Origin: Okapia johnstoni
Lineage: Eukaryota; Chordata; Mammalia; Artiodactyla; Giraffidae
Direction: 5' to 3'
Length of the DNA: 64,000 nt
NCBI GenBank assembly: GCA_024291935.2
Contig: CM044307.1
Span: 94,679,461-94,743,460 of the forward strand
Part shown: positions 46,533-58,280 of the stretch, in pieces
Numbering within the stretch: position 1 is the stretch's first letter
How the letters are laid out: every line of letters begins with the position of its first letter
The notes under the pieces: generated by a model
What the model was told of the DNA's origin: nothing
Databases searched by the model: none
What the model saw: the letters and a program-made list of their open reading frames with translations, nothing else
Program-made: the position numbers and the translations under genes

Positions 46533-47818
46533 GGTTCAGTTCAATCAGTTCAGTCACTCAGTCATGTCTGACTCTTTGCAACCCCATGGATTGCAGCCCG
46601 CCAGGCTTCCCTGTCCATCACCAGCTCCCTGACCTTACTCAAACTCATGTCCATCCACTTAGTGATGCCATCCAACCATCTCATCTTCTGTGCTGCTCTT
46701 GTCCTCCAGCCTTCAGTCTTTTCCAGCATCAGGGTCTTTTCCAAAGAGTCAGCTCTTCGCATCAGGTAGCCAAAGTATTGGAGTTTCAGCTTCAGCATCA
46801 GTCCTTCCAATGAATATTCATGACTTATTTCCTTTAGGATGGACTGGTTGGATCTCCTTGCAGTTCAAGGGACTCTCAAGAGTCTTCTCCAACACCACAG
46901 TTCAAAAGCATCAATTCTTCGATGCTGAACTTTCTTTATAGTCCAACGCTCACATCCATATATGACTACTGGAAAAAAGCATAGCCTTAACTAGATGGAC
47001 CTTTATTGGCAAAGTAATGTCTCTGCTTTCTAATATGCTATCTAGGTTGGTCATAACTTTTCTTCTGAGGAGCAACCATCTTTTAATATCATGGCTGAAG
47101 TCACCATCTGCAGGGATTTTGGAGCACAAGAAAATAAATTTGACCACTGTTTCCACTGTTTGCCCATCTATCTGCCATGAAGTGATGGGACCAGATGCCA
47201 TGATCTTAGTTTTCTGACTGTTGAGTTTTAAGCCAACTTTTTCCCTTCTGTTTTCATGTTCATCAAGAGGCTCTTTAGTTCTTTGCTTTCTGCCATAAGG
47301 GTAGTGTCATCTGTGTATCTGAGGTTATTGATATTTCTCCTGGCAATCTTGATTCCATCTTGTGCTTCATCCAGTCTGGCATTTCACATGATGTACTCTG
47401 CAGAAAAGTTAAATAAGCAGGGTGACAATATTCCACCTTGATGTATTCCTTTCCCAATTTGGAACCAGTCTGTTGTTCCATGTACAGTTCTAATTGTTGC
47501 TTCCTGACCTGCATACAGATTTCTCAGGAGGCAGGTCAGGTGGTCTGGTATTCCCATTTCTTTAAGAATTTTCCACCATTTGTTGTGATACACACAGTCA
47601 AAGGCTTTGGCATAGTCAATAAAGCGGAAGTAGATGTTTTTTTCTGGAACTCTCCTGCTCTTTCAATGATCCAACAGATGTTGGCAATTTTATCTCTGGT
47701 TTCTCTGCCTTTTCTAGATCCGGCTTGAACCTTTCATGTACTGTTGAAGCCTGGTTTGAAGAATTTTAAGCATTACTTTGTTAGCATGTGAGATGGTTAC
47801 TTTGCTAGCATGTGAGGG
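46533..47818 (-). mobile_element. BovB LINE, about 1.29 kb, reaching into the RT domain
   Basis: Longest BovB copy here. From the tail at 46533 it runs back through the C-terminal region and into the RT core, ending near 47818 after a partly duplicated 'ttactttg.tagcatgtgag' motif. Adjacent minus-strand open frames (47384-47593 and 46562-46810) are pieces of one former ORF2 separated by frameshifts. They carry IGKGIHQGGILSPCLFNFSA (RT motif B region) and the C-terminal [16 protein letters not shown]. Confidence 0.95.
47306..47317 (-). pseudogene. BovB RT catalytic box, altered to YTDD
   Basis: On the minus strand the codons read Tyr-Thr-Asp-Asp, where the + copy at 48615 has Tyr-Ala-Asp-Asp. 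The surrounding frame is already broken, so this is one more mark of decay or a subfamily difference. Confidence 0.8.
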
Positions 47819-47985
47819 GTTAGGTATCCAATGTAACTATGTGAGGTGGAAAGTATCCTTAAACGAGTTGTGGAGCCTGTGGCCAAGAGTGCATTCTATC
47901 TAAACACATTCAAATTAAAAACATAAAACTTTACAGGTGCCAAACTGAATAGGGATTCTATTGCTGTATGACAGTTTGTAACCCC
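47819..47985. other. Spacer between divergent BovB copies
   Basis: No repeat recognised in this short stretch. Confidence 0.4.
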
Positions 47986-48182
47986 TGGCCATAGGGTGAA
48001 GCACAAACTCTTCAGTATGCCCTACATTATCCTTTGACGTCTGGCCCTCACTCCTAAACTCAGCCCCTCTTCCCTTTCAGTTGCACTGGAATACTTGCAT
48101 TCACCTCCTTCCATCCTTTCTACTAGCCTTTGTTTCTTTTCATAGACTGATCTCTCTGCCTAGTTTCCCTTTTATACCTCTC
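47986..48182 (+). mobile_element. L2 fragment between BovB copies
   Basis: 'cacaaactcttcagtatgcc', 'ctggccctcactcctaaact' and 'actggaatacttgcattcac' match the L2 block 'tccttacaatggcctac..tctggcccctgcctacct'. The + strand BovB begins immediately after. Confidence 0.7.
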
Positions 48183-48857
48183 CAGCAATACGTGAACCGT
48201 GAACTTCCAGATGTTCAAGCTGGTTTTAAAAAAGGTAGAGGAGCCAGAGATCAAATTGCCAACATTCTCTGGATCATTGAAAAAGCAAGAGAGTTCCAGA
48301 GAAACATCTATTTCTTCTTTATTGACTGTGCCAAAGCCTTTGACTGTGTGGATTACAATAAACTGGAAAATTCTGAAAGAGATGGGAGGCACTTGACCTG
48401 CCTCTTGAGAAACCAGTATGCAGGTCAGGAAGCAACAGTTAGAAGTGGACGTGGAACAACAGACTGGTCCCAAATAGGAAAAGGAGTAAGTCAAGGCTGT
48501 ATATTGTCACCCTGAGTATTTAACTTCTATGCAGAGTACATCATGAGAAATGTTGGGCTGGAGGAAGCACAAGCTGGAATCAAGATTGCTGGGGGAAATA
48601 TCAAAAACCTCAGGTATGCAGATGACACCACCTTTATGGCAGAAAGTGAAGAAGAACTAAAGAGCCTTTTGATGAAATTGAAAGAGGAGAGTGAAAAAGT
48701 TGGCTTAAAGCTCAACATTCAGAAAACTAAGATCATGGTATCTGGTCCCATCACTTCATGGCAGGTAGATGGGCAATCAGCGGAAACAGTGGCTGACTTT
48801 ATTTTTCTGGGCTTCAAAATCACTGCAGATGGTAACTGCAGCCATGAAATTAAATGA
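48183..48857 (+). pseudogene. BovB ORF2 reverse-transcriptase core, interrupted
   Basis: This is the part of BovB ORF2 that polymerises DNA from an RNA template during target-primed reverse transcription. Visible are motif A as IDCAKAFD (48321-48344), motif B as QGCILSP (48492-48512), and the catalytic box YADD (48615-48626) with both aspartates intact. The frame is broken by TGA at 48513-48515, directly after motif B, and by TGA ending at 48857 where AGA is usual. A deletion after 'gagatggga' removes codons before HLTCLLRN. The upstream start of the open frame (48081) lies in L2 sequence. Endonuclease is missing. Non-functional relic. Confidence 0.93.
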
Positions 48858-49382
48858 CACTTACTCCTTGGAAGGAAGGTTATGACCAACCTAGACAGCA
48901 TATGAAAAAGCAGAGATATTACTTTGCCAACAAAAGTCCATCTAGTCAAGGCTATGGTTTTTCCAGTGGTCATGTATGGATGTGAGAGTTGGACTATAAA
49001 GAAAGCTGAGCGCCAAAGAATTGATGCTTTTGATTTGTGGTGTTGGAGAAGACTCTTGAGAGTCCCTTGGACTGCAAGGAGATCCAACCAGTCCATCCTA
49101 AAGGAGATCAGTCCTGGATGTTCATTGGAAGGACTGATGTTGAAGCTGTAACTCCAATACTTTGGCCACCTCATGCGAAGGGCTGACTCATTGAAAAAGA
49201 CCCTGATGCTGTGAAAGATTGAGGGCAGGAGGAGAAGGGGACGACAGAGGATGAGATGGTTGGATGGCATCACCGACTCGATGGACATGGGTTTGGGTAA
49301 ACTCTGGGAGTTTGTGATGGACAGGGAGGCCTGGAGTGCTGCGGTTCATGGGGTTGCAAAGTCAGACACGACTGAGCGACTG
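48183..49382 (+). mobile_element. BovB LINE, 1.2 kb, RT core to 3' end
   Basis: Starts within ORF2 at 'cagcaatacgtgaaccgtga' and runs to the 3' end ('cacgactgagcgactgg') without the usual pentamer tail. No target-site duplication is clear. It points away from the BovB at 46533-47818. Confidence 0.96.
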
Positions 49383-49765
49383 GAAAACTTCTCAGTCTTC
49401 ATGTCACTGTTCAAGTTTTATCTCTTTTGAGAAATGTTCACTGAAATTAAGTCAGTGACCTTCAACACATTGGCTGCATAACAATTATAGAATTTAACTA
49501 GTAAAAGAATAATCATTCATCTCTGAAACCGCGCCCCCCCCCCCCAAAGATTGGCAGTTCTTAAGTATGTGAATGTCTAGCTACAACCTTAAAATATCTT
49601 GTTCTCTATACTTCTTATCTAGATATTGGCATGAGTATCCTGTATCAACTGGTAATTGCTTTCTACTATGAGGTCTTTTTTGTCTCTCTTAATGAGACGA
49701 AAAGTGAACCAGAACGCCGTCAGTGACCTTACTTTTCTTTTCCAATCTTTGTTAGCTTATACATC
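49383..49765. other. Unassigned sequence with C12 run
   Basis: Contains a 12-base C run at 49534-49545. Otherwise nothing recognised. Confidence 0.5.
49534..49545. repeat. Poly-C tract (12)
   Basis: Uninterrupted C run in otherwise AT-rich DNA. Length may be unstable or mis-sequenced. Confidence 0.9.
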
Positions 49766-49968
49766 GGAGAAGGCAACGGCACCCCACTCCAGTACTCTTT
49801 CCTGGAGAATCCCATGGACGGAGGAGCCTGGTAGGCTGCAGTCCATGGGGTCACTAAGAGTCAGACACGACTGAGCGACTTCACTTTCACTTTTCACTTT
49901 AATGCATTGGAGAAGGAACTGGCAACCCATTCCAGTATTCTTGCCTGGAGAATCCCAGGGATGGGGGA
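49766..49968 (+). mobile_element. Bov-A2 SINE, 3'-truncated
   Basis: First BovA unit complete, linker present. The second unit stops after 'cagggatgggggag', so the AGC tail is missing. Confidence 0.92.
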
Positions 49969-50527
49969 GAAAGTATAAGGGTGTGCTTGGTGGGTTAGTT
50001 CCGGCTTTGATTTTTTTTTTCTTAAATAATCATTTACTCCCAATTATATATATTTGGACAAAATTTATGTTATGTGGACACTAGTGGAAGAGCTAGGAAA
50101 TAATACATTTTTAAACATTTGCATCGTGAATAAAATCAGACTTTGTTAATAAAGATGAGAGTGACTGTTGATTTTCTTCTGTGTCTCCTGCTCATTATCA
50201 TTTACCATTTGTTTGTGATTTTCACAGGGCCTTTATGCACAATAGATTTGAATAAGTGTCTATAAATCAATAAACTGATTTGGAAAGGAAAATCCTGGAA
50301 AAACAATAAGAAATCACCAGGACAAATAAAAAATAATTGTAGGGGAGTGTTGAAAAAATGAACAACCTAAAAGTTGTGACTTATGTTTTATGACTTATGT
50401 TTTATTCAGGGACAATACAGAGAACTAGAGTCCATGCTGACACTGAGGAATGATTCCAAAAGACTAGAATACATAGGAGTTTTTGTTGGAAAAAAAAATG
50501 TAGTTGAGCATCAAAAGATGTGCTTTT
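49969..50527. other. AT-rich sequence, nothing identified
   Basis: T run near 50012-50021. No gene or repeat recognised. Confidence 0.5.
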
Positions 50528-51160
50528 CCTAAAAGTAGAACTACCATCTGACCCAGCAATTCCAATTTTGGGCATAAAGTTGGATAAAACCATAGTTCAA
50601 AAAGGCACATACACCCCAGTGTTCACTGAAGCACTGTTTACAATAGAAGGACATGGAAGCAACCTACATGTCCATCAACGGATGAATGCTTAGAGACAAT
50701 ATGGTACATGTATACAATGGAATATTGCTCAGCTATAAAAAGGAATGGAATTGTGCCATTTCCAGAGATGTGGATGGACCTAGAGACTGTCAGAGTAAAG
50801 TAAGTCAGAAAGAGAAAAACAAATACTGTATAATATTACTTATATGTGGCATCTAAAAAGACAATACAGATCAATTTACTTGCAAAGCAGAAATAGAGAT
50901 GCAGAAGTAGAGAACAAACACGTAGATACCAAGAAGGAGTGGGTAGGAGATTAACATTGACATATGTATGTATAAACTACAATATGTATAAAATAGGTAA
51001 CCAACGAGAACCTACTGGATAGCACAGGGAGTTCTACTCAGTACTCTGTGGTAATGTGAATGAGAAGGAAATTCAAAAAAGAGGGGATATATGAGTATGT
51101 ATAGCTGATTGTAGCATAACAGTGTAAAACAGCTATACTCCAATAAAAACTTAATTTAAG
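50528..51160 (+). mobile_element. LINE-1 ORF2 end and 3' UTR, sense
   Basis: ORF2-end motifs ('ccatctgacccagcaattcc', 'gaagcaacctacatgtccat', 'acaatggaatattgctcagc', 'atgtggatggacctagagac') are followed by the 3' UTR ('aacctactggatagcacagg', 'ctatactccaataaaaactt'). This is the sense counterpart of the antisense L1 at 24885-26609. 5' truncated, frame broken. Confidence 0.9.
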
Positions 51161-52244
51161 AAAAGTTTTTTTCTATGCATGGGAAGATGCAAGAGGCTGG
51201 GGTCACTGAAATTATTCCTCTGGTGTGTATCTTAACTATCTATGTCCACAGTCTTGTTTATTTCTCCATCAAAATTCTTCTGATGGTCTAACATCAGGTG
51301 TAGCTACACTGACTGATGGCTTGATTGCAGGCAATATTTGCTCTTTACAGAAATGGTAGGCTGCATTTTTTTTGTCCAAGATAGTTTTCACTTTTAGAGT
51401 TCATTTAGAGTATATAGAAGTATAAGCTTATCTTTGAAAGAACTGGCACAGGCAAGAGGAATGCCAATACGCAGCACACCTGTACATGTCATGACTGAGA
51501 ACATCTCTTTCTTGAGTCTCTTCTGGGCCCAGTTCAGGATTATTTGTAGAGTTGTCTCTCAGAATCAACCCATCCAAACCTGTTAGCCTGTTTTTCATTT
51601 TTTCACTGCTGTCTTTTCCTGTTGATCTTTGATTAATTTGCTACTGGCCAATAGGTGATCATGGGTTTATACTAGCCTTATCTCAGTAACATATTAACCC
51701 TTTAACAGAGGTATTTGAGAAAGTAGATTTTAATACAAAGAAATGAGCAAATATCAATCCCTGGGCAGGTTGTGGCAGAAATAATTGTGGATAGGTATGA
51801 TTTTTTTAGCGACCTCAACTCAGGAGAAAAGGTAATATTTACAGTGGGTCAACTTGGTTTGCTCCCTGAGATATTTATCTGAATTTATCTGAATTTTCTC
51901 CTCCTGCAGATAGCCCCACATTTAGACTTTTGTCTGCTAGGCTTTTTTCCTGCTGTGTGCAACTATTTATAAATTACAGTTGAATGACATCTCTTTCACT
52001 TTCCTCTTTTATGTGGTGTTCCTAGAAAATATACATAAACAAAATGTTTATTTATTTATTTTTTTCACCTACAACCTGTTCCATAGACTACCACTCAAAT
52101 GGGACAAAGGTATCCTGGTGATCTTGCTCTTCTCTTAGAACTCCTCTCCATGTCCAGGTTGTTCAAGATAATTCACAAAGAAAGCTGCCTGTTCTAAACA
52201 TGCATGACTTGGTCCTGCCAAGCCTTGACCATGAGTTCTTTGTC
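51161..52244. other. Unassigned sequence
   Basis: No gene or repeat recognised. Confidence 0.5.
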
Positions 52245-52440
52245 TCATCATTCTGGCTGGAATATTACAACACTCCCATAACCAGTCTCCTGATGTCCAG
52301 GTTCTCATCTTTGATCTCTTTTCTTCAGGCTACTGGAGAGTCTTCTGAAACAAGCATCTGAAACATATTATTCCACTCTTTAATGATCGCCAATGTTCAC
52401 ATATTTAAGCACAGTATCAAATTTAACTTCTAAAATCTGT
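52245..52440 (+). mobile_element. L2 fragment
   Basis: 'tggaatattacaacactccc' and 'ataaccagtctcctgatgtc' parallel L2 'tggactactgcaacagcctcctaactggtctcc' (consensus from memory). Later blocks are weaker. Confidence 0.6.
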
Positions 52441-52655
52441 AGAGATAATAAATAGATTAGTGGTTGCCTTGGTGAGGAGGCAAGTTGGGGATTAACAGTA
52501 AATGTCCATGAGGGATTATATTGGCTGATAAAAATGCTCTAGAACTGATTTATGGTGAGGCGCAACTTGGTAAATTTACTTTAAAAATCATTGAATTTTT
52601 CCCTTGAAATGGGTGAACTTTATGATATGTAAAATATGCCCCAATAAAATGATTT
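52441..52655 (+). mobile_element. Old L1 (L1M-type) 3' end
   Basis: 'agattagtggttgccttggt', 'aaaatgctctagaactgatt' and 'gggtgaactttatgatatgt', ending 'gccccaataaaatga', match an ancient mammalian L1 3' UTR type. Family letter not resolved. Confidence 0.6.
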
Positions 52656-52783
52656 TTCATATGTGTATCACACCTTTCTTATTAAGGTGATTACTCAGTA
52701 ACTGCTTCTTTCTGCTACTTTGAACATGGACAAGTCCTTGGGAATCCACAAGGAAACTGATGCCTATGCATTTGAGTGAGGGT

Positions 52784-53107
52784 TTTTCAAATCCATGATA
52801 GCTCAGTTGGTAATGAATCTCCCTGCAATGCAGGAGACCCCAGTTCGATCCTTGGGTTAGGAAAATCCCCTGGAGAAGGGAAAGGCTACCCATTCCAGTA
52901 TTCTTGGGCTTCCCTGGTGGCTCAACTGGTAAAGATTCCGCCTGCAGTGTTGGAGATCTGGGTTTGATCCCTGGATTTGGAAGATCTCCTGGAGAAGGAA
53001 AAGGCTACCACTCCAGTATTCTGGCCTGGAGATTTCTATGGACTGTATAGATCATGGTATCCCAAAGAGTCAGACACGAATAAGCAACTTTCACTTTTCA
53101 AATCCAT
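52784..53107 (+). mobile_element. Dimeric Bov-tA SINE with target-site duplication
   Basis: The 13-bp TTTTCAAATCCAT flanks it at 52784-52796 and 53095-53107. Unit 1 is a tRNA-like head plus partial body, stopping at 'ccattccagtattct'. Unit 2 is a full head and body. Unit 1 keeps a good A box (TAGCTCAGTTGG, 52799-52810) and B box (GTTCGATCC, 52843-52851) for RNA polymerase III. One duplication around both units implies they moved as one. Confidence 0.94.
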
Positions 53108-53428
53108 AACTTGAAGTGAAGGTACATTCAGAAAAAAATAAGGGTATTATTAATACTGACCATGCCAAGAGAAGAACAGATTTATGTCACTCACTTCAAG
53201 TTTCCTCCCATGTACCCATGCACAACTTCTTCAGATTGTTGGTCATCTTTAACAGAGAAATTTCCCCAAGACTTACTCTGCAAAAAAGGCAAATATAGAA
53301 TAGTGGTGTAACTACTTTAGGGACATAGTAACCACCACTCATTAGAAGTTTGAAAACAAAACAAAATAAAACATAGTCTTGAGACAAAGTGGGGATACAG
53401 ACCAACAGAGAAGTGTTTTCCCCATGTT
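53108..53428. other. Unassigned sequence
   Basis: No gene or repeat recognised. Confidence 0.5.
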
Positions 53429-54288
53429 CCCTTGACTTCAGTTCAGTTCAGTTCAGTTGCTTAGTCGTGTCCGACTCTTTGTGACCCCATGGATTGCAGG
53501 ACGCCAGGCCTCCCTGTCCATCACCAACTCCCAGAGTTTACTCAAACTCATGTCCATTGAGTCAGTAATGCCATCCAACCACCTCATCCTCTCTCGTCAC
53601 CTTCTCATCCTGCCTTCAATCTTTCCCAGCATCAGAGTATTTTCAAAGTTTACTCAAACTCATGTCCATTGAGTCAGTAATGCCATCCAACCACCTCATC
53701 CTCTCTCGTCACCTTCTCATCCTGCTTTCAGTCTTTCCCAGCATCAGAGTATTTTCAAATGAGTAGGTTCTTCACATCAGGTGGCCAAAGTATTAGAGTT
53801 TCAGCTTTAGCATCAGTCCTTCCAATGAACACCCGGGACTGATCTCCTTTAAGATGGACTAGTCCGATCTCCTTGCAGTCCAAGTGACTCTCAAGAGTCT
53901 ACTCCAATACCACAGTTCAAAAGCATCAATTCTTTGATGCTGAACTTTCTTTATAGTCCAACTCTCACATCCATACATGACTACTGGAAAAACTATAGCC
54001 TTAACTAGATGGACCTTTGTTGGCAAAGTAATGCCTCTGCTTTTTCATATGCTGTCTAGGTTCGTCATAACATTTCTTTTAATTTCATGGCTGCAGTCAC
54101 TATCTGCAGCGATTTTGGAGCCCCCCCCAACCCCCAAAATAAAGTCTGCCACTGTTTCCACTGTTTCCCCATCTATCTGCCATGAAGGGATGGGACCAGA
54201 TGCCATGATCTTAGTTTTCTGAATGTTGAGCTTTAAGCCATCTTTTTCACTCTCTTCTTTCACTTTCATCAAGAGGCCCTTGACTTCA
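53429..54288 (-). mobile_element. BovB LINE, 836 bp, with target-site duplication and internal tandem duplication
   Basis: The 12-bp CCCTTGACTTCA flanks it at 53429-53440 and 54277-54288. Inverted BovB from a pentamer tail (AGTTC repeats) into ORF2. It carries an internal 112-bp tandem duplication (53535-53758) and a deletion near 54076 in the region normally encoding RRLLLGRK. The ORF2 frame is lost. Confidence 0.97.
53535..53758 (-). repeat. 112-bp tandem duplication within BovB
   Basis: Copy 1 is 53535-53646 and copy 2 is 53647-53758. They are colinear with two substitutions (CCTTCAA against TTTCAG-type changes near the end). The other BovB copies in this window carry this segment once. 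Confidence 0.96.
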
Positions 54289-57200
54289 TTGCCCACTAAA
54301 AATTCTCACCAAGAATCCAGATCCTGACTTTGATATCACTAAACCAACATTCTCTTTTTAGGAGTAATATTTACCCTTGAGATCCTGAGGGTGCATAAGC
54401 AGTGAATCCTAGACCTAACAAGTAAACACAAGTATTTTAGCACTTAATGGTGTGTTCTTTGCAGGAAAAAAATAGATTTGATCAATATCAGAACAAATGG
54501 AGCTGTTGTATATGAATGCCTCCTATTGGCCTGTCCAATTTTGATGAAAAAGTAGCAGTCCTGGAGAAGATCTTGTCTTACTGACGGATGAGGTCCACGG
54601 TCTTGACTCAGAATTAGCTCTTGAGTTTCCTGCCCTCTAGCCCTTCCAGGTCATGAATGACAAAGGCCAGAGATTTCAGTTTTATTATGGAAGAAAGTGT
54701 CCTGTTTCTTATTGAAGATACCTTGGTTCTCAGTAATGACAATTCAATGGACATGTAGTGGCCATAAGGTTCAGCTCCAGCAATGAGACACTGAAACACT
54801 CAGATAATTTTAAGGAAGAGGGTATCCAGCTGAGAAAGATTTCCAGAGAGAAGCTTCATAATCTTATAACCACCTGTCTCAATTGTGGATCAGTCAGAAA
54901 TGATAGGCAGAGTAATCTGCTATGGGGGTCATGATCATTTTTCTCTATTCATTTAGCTCATACAAAACTCTCAGAAGTCTATCTTGCCAATACATATGCA
55001 TATAGAGAGTCCAAAATTATCTTTGTTTTGGTGCTCTGTGGCAGGCTCTAACTGTCTTTTTATCAAGAAAAATAAAACAGTTTTCTAAGCAATATTTACA
55101 ATAGCCATGTGTGATGCTTTTACACTGGCTTTTCTTTCTTATTCTACTTGATTTTTTTTTTCCTTTTGGCACTTCAGAGTGTAAATGCACATTCCATGGC
55201 TCTATAGTATGATAAATATCATCACTATTCCTCTCACTCCTCATTCTTTTTTTAAACATCTGTGAAAGTGTAAGGTAAGACACCATTTTACTCTGCCACT
55301 CCATATATTGCTGGTTCTGACACATCTTCCCTGTTTCTGAGAGATACACAGGGAAATAACAGGGCATCTTCAGGGACCATTATATGTCTGGTGGAAAAAT
55401 ATTCAGAGATTGTCTGTAACACCTAACAGAACGTTGTCCATAAGCAGGGGGTATTTGAAGAGCTATTTTTTTTTGATTAGGAGGTATTTTCATTTGAGTA
55501 CTCTCATACATCCTCTTAAATACACAAGTGGCACTTATATTCCATCATGACAATGACTACTGGGCTGTAACAATAAACATGGTTTTATTTTGCTGAACAG
55601 CTTTCATCATTGCCAATACTGATTCTCAGTGACAGTATAGAACTGTGCAATATTAGATATTTGGAAGAGAGGGAGTGGTTAATAGACATACAATCCTTTG
55701 ACTACTATATTCCCTTCTTAAGAAACAAAAAATAAAAAAGTAAAGGTGAAAAGATACAAAAAAAGGGTAGGAGAAACATGAAGATGAACATAGTGTAAGA
55801 TATCTCCAATGTTGAATTCAGTTTGAAAGAAGATTTTAAATGATACCTCTCATTTTAATTCATGACAGAAATACTGAGTTATTTACTATTTTCTTCTTAG
55901 AGATGATATAAACTTTAAACTGGACTATCTGAAATGTCTATCAAAATTTTTTCTTTAACCTCTAGAAAAAACACTGCTTCTTAGCTTCTTATTTAAAAAT
56001 TTCCAGTATTTCTTATCATTTAATCTAATAACAAGAAATAATGACTGATTTTGTTTTTGTAATTTGCAAAAATACTGTTAGAAAAGATGAAAGCATAATT
56101 TCATGAAAATGTGTGTTCTACTGGACAGTGGTATAAAATGTTGTAGTAGATAAAGTCCATTCCATTTTAGAGAGGCATGGCTTACTTATGAAAGCATAAG
56201 ACTACTTCACTTTACTGCTTTCATAAGTATGTAATTCGATTGCCAACTTGATAAGATGGTATTAGGCTGTGAAAAATTCATGAAACCTATTTCTATGTCC
56301 TAGAGCACATATGTCATAGGAGAATTCTTTGGATATTTTCTATTCCATTTTTATAACTTTTACATATCCTTTTTGGAAGTGCCATTGAGTTTCACTGTTT
56401 AATAGAAGTTCATTGGATACATTCCAAAATCTAATTACTTGGTTGAAATAAAAAACTTTTAGACTTGTATGTAGTGGCATTTTCTTACTTCATAGATAAA
56501 AGTTCTGTTTTCTCTTCCAAATAATCCTCCCCAAACCAAGCTCAATCAGACAACAAATAGTTGAGCTGTGACTACCTCTTGCTGATAATCACCAAAAAAA
56601 AAAAGAAAAAAAATCACAGATTCTTTCTTTCCAGCAATGTTGCTAAAGAAACGCCTCAATATTAGACAAACAAAAAATATGCTGCAGAAATTTGAACCAA
56701 TGAATTGTCAAGATGACCATAAGTAAAGCAAAGGTTTCTATTTTACTCTAAAATATGTATGCAGTTTTTGTGAGGTTTGTTCAAAGTGATGGTTTAAAAA
56801 TATTTCCTATAAACAGACATGTAAAGTTGCCATTTGACATTTAATATAGCATATGTATTAGTATATATTCTCTAAAAGAGAAAAAAGGAAGACAGTCTTT
56901 CTGTGCACATGCGGTATTTCAGTTTTGGCTTGGAACTTTATATTTTATGTTAAAAAACATAAAGCAGTAAGTTACTAATTAAGAATATGGCAATGAAGAA
57001 AACTGTGAAAAACAAATTTGAGAGCTAAACACACAGTTCAATATGAATAAAGCAAAATTTACTCAAGACATTATTATATGGTGTCACTATCAGTTTCACA
57101 AACTATGTCTAAGTTTCATAAAAATGTTTTAGATTACTGCAAACAGCATCTTACAACTGAAGAAACATGAAGTGTTTTTAACCTTTAAAAGCTTTAAGGG

Positions 57201-58193
57201 TTAGAGTCAAGTCTATAGAAGTTTAAAGTTTATGGAATTTTCACTACATTATATAAAAATTTGGCCAAACTCTAATCTATGCAATTACGTGGATCAACAT
57301 ATCCTCTAACTGAGGCTGGGAGGTCTTTTGTATTACTGCCAGATTATTACATTGACAGCTTGGGAGGAACTCTCTTTTCACACATAATCGAGGCTGGGAG
57401 TTTACTATGTATTTGGAAAAGATGGTTGCACAGGGGCTCATAAAATGTCATATATACATGAATTATTTACTTTAAAATAAAAGCATATAAATGAACATTG
57501 ATTTTTATTAAGTTCATGTCTCTTTCTTTGAGTGTAAGTCAAAAAAAGCTTTATGATTTGTCTTTTACATAAACTACATACATAATACATTGTGTAAAAT
57601 TTCAGGTATTTATTTCTTCAAAATGAAGACAATTGAGAATATTTGAGAAGCAATTTAAATATATAATTCTTTTAAAACTTTGTGGTTTTTTTCCCCTCAA
57701 TAGTTTTTGGTTGTCCTACTCACATCAAATTTGGCAGCATAATTTTTTGGCAACTACATTTATTCAGAAGTTTCAAAGCTATTCATTTAAATTTTACAAG
57801 AGCAATATTTTTTAAGTTATATTTCATTGATTTAATTTCTAAAGTTTACTTAAGATTTAATTATTATATAATATAACAGCAATGCAATTTATATAAATAG
57901 ATATAGAAAGAAAAATTAATGATGCCTGATAGGCATGCAAATTTAATTGTCAGAAAATATGATAGCACTTGAGAGTGTTAACTATGAGCTTTTGGTTTAC
58001 CCTAGTTGAGCTGGTATACTATATAGGGGCAATGATGTGTCAGTTAATCTAGTAAGTCAGTTAGCTAGAGAGCAATTAATTGAAATATACAGAATATAGT
58101 AGCATGAAAAAATTAGCCCATTAGCCTAATGAATTGTAACTGTTAATTCCATTATCTGCATATATTATTAGTGAATAATGCTAGCAGGCACAC
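54289..58193. other. 3.9 kb without recognised elements
   Basis: 54300-55700 is less AT-rich and has longer open frames, including 116 codons on the minus strand at 55017-55367. I recognise no family. 55700-58190 is strongly AT-rich with A runs near 56592-56610. Confidence 0.5.
55017..55367 (-). other. Unassigned 116-codon open frame
   Basis: The predicted product is basic in its second half (PKGKKKSSRIRKKSQCKS near residues 68-85) and cysteine-bearing near its end (GYCKYCLENC). No domain, signal peptide or membrane segment is recognisable. No splice sites, promoter or neighbouring exon support it. It could be chance, a decayed processed pseudogene, or part of an unrecognised old repeat. I favour chance or decay. 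Confidence 0.2.
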
Positions 58194-58280
58194 AGTTCCA
58201 TGGATAGAGGAGCCTGGTGGGCTACAGTCCCTGGGATGGGAGAGTTGGACATGGCTGAGTGACTAACATTTTCACTTTCA
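58194..58280 (+). mobile_element. BovA SINE 3' fragment
   Basis: 'ttccatggatagaggagcct', 'ggtgggctacagtccctggg' and 'catggctgagtgactaacat', ending 'ttcactttca'. Only the last ~85 bp are present. Confidence 0.85.

Noticed and set aside
52799..52851. tRNA gene with A and B boxes
   Set aside because: The boxes belong to the tRNA-derived head of a Bov-tA SINE. Acceptor stem and cloverleaf are not preserved, and a SINE body follows.
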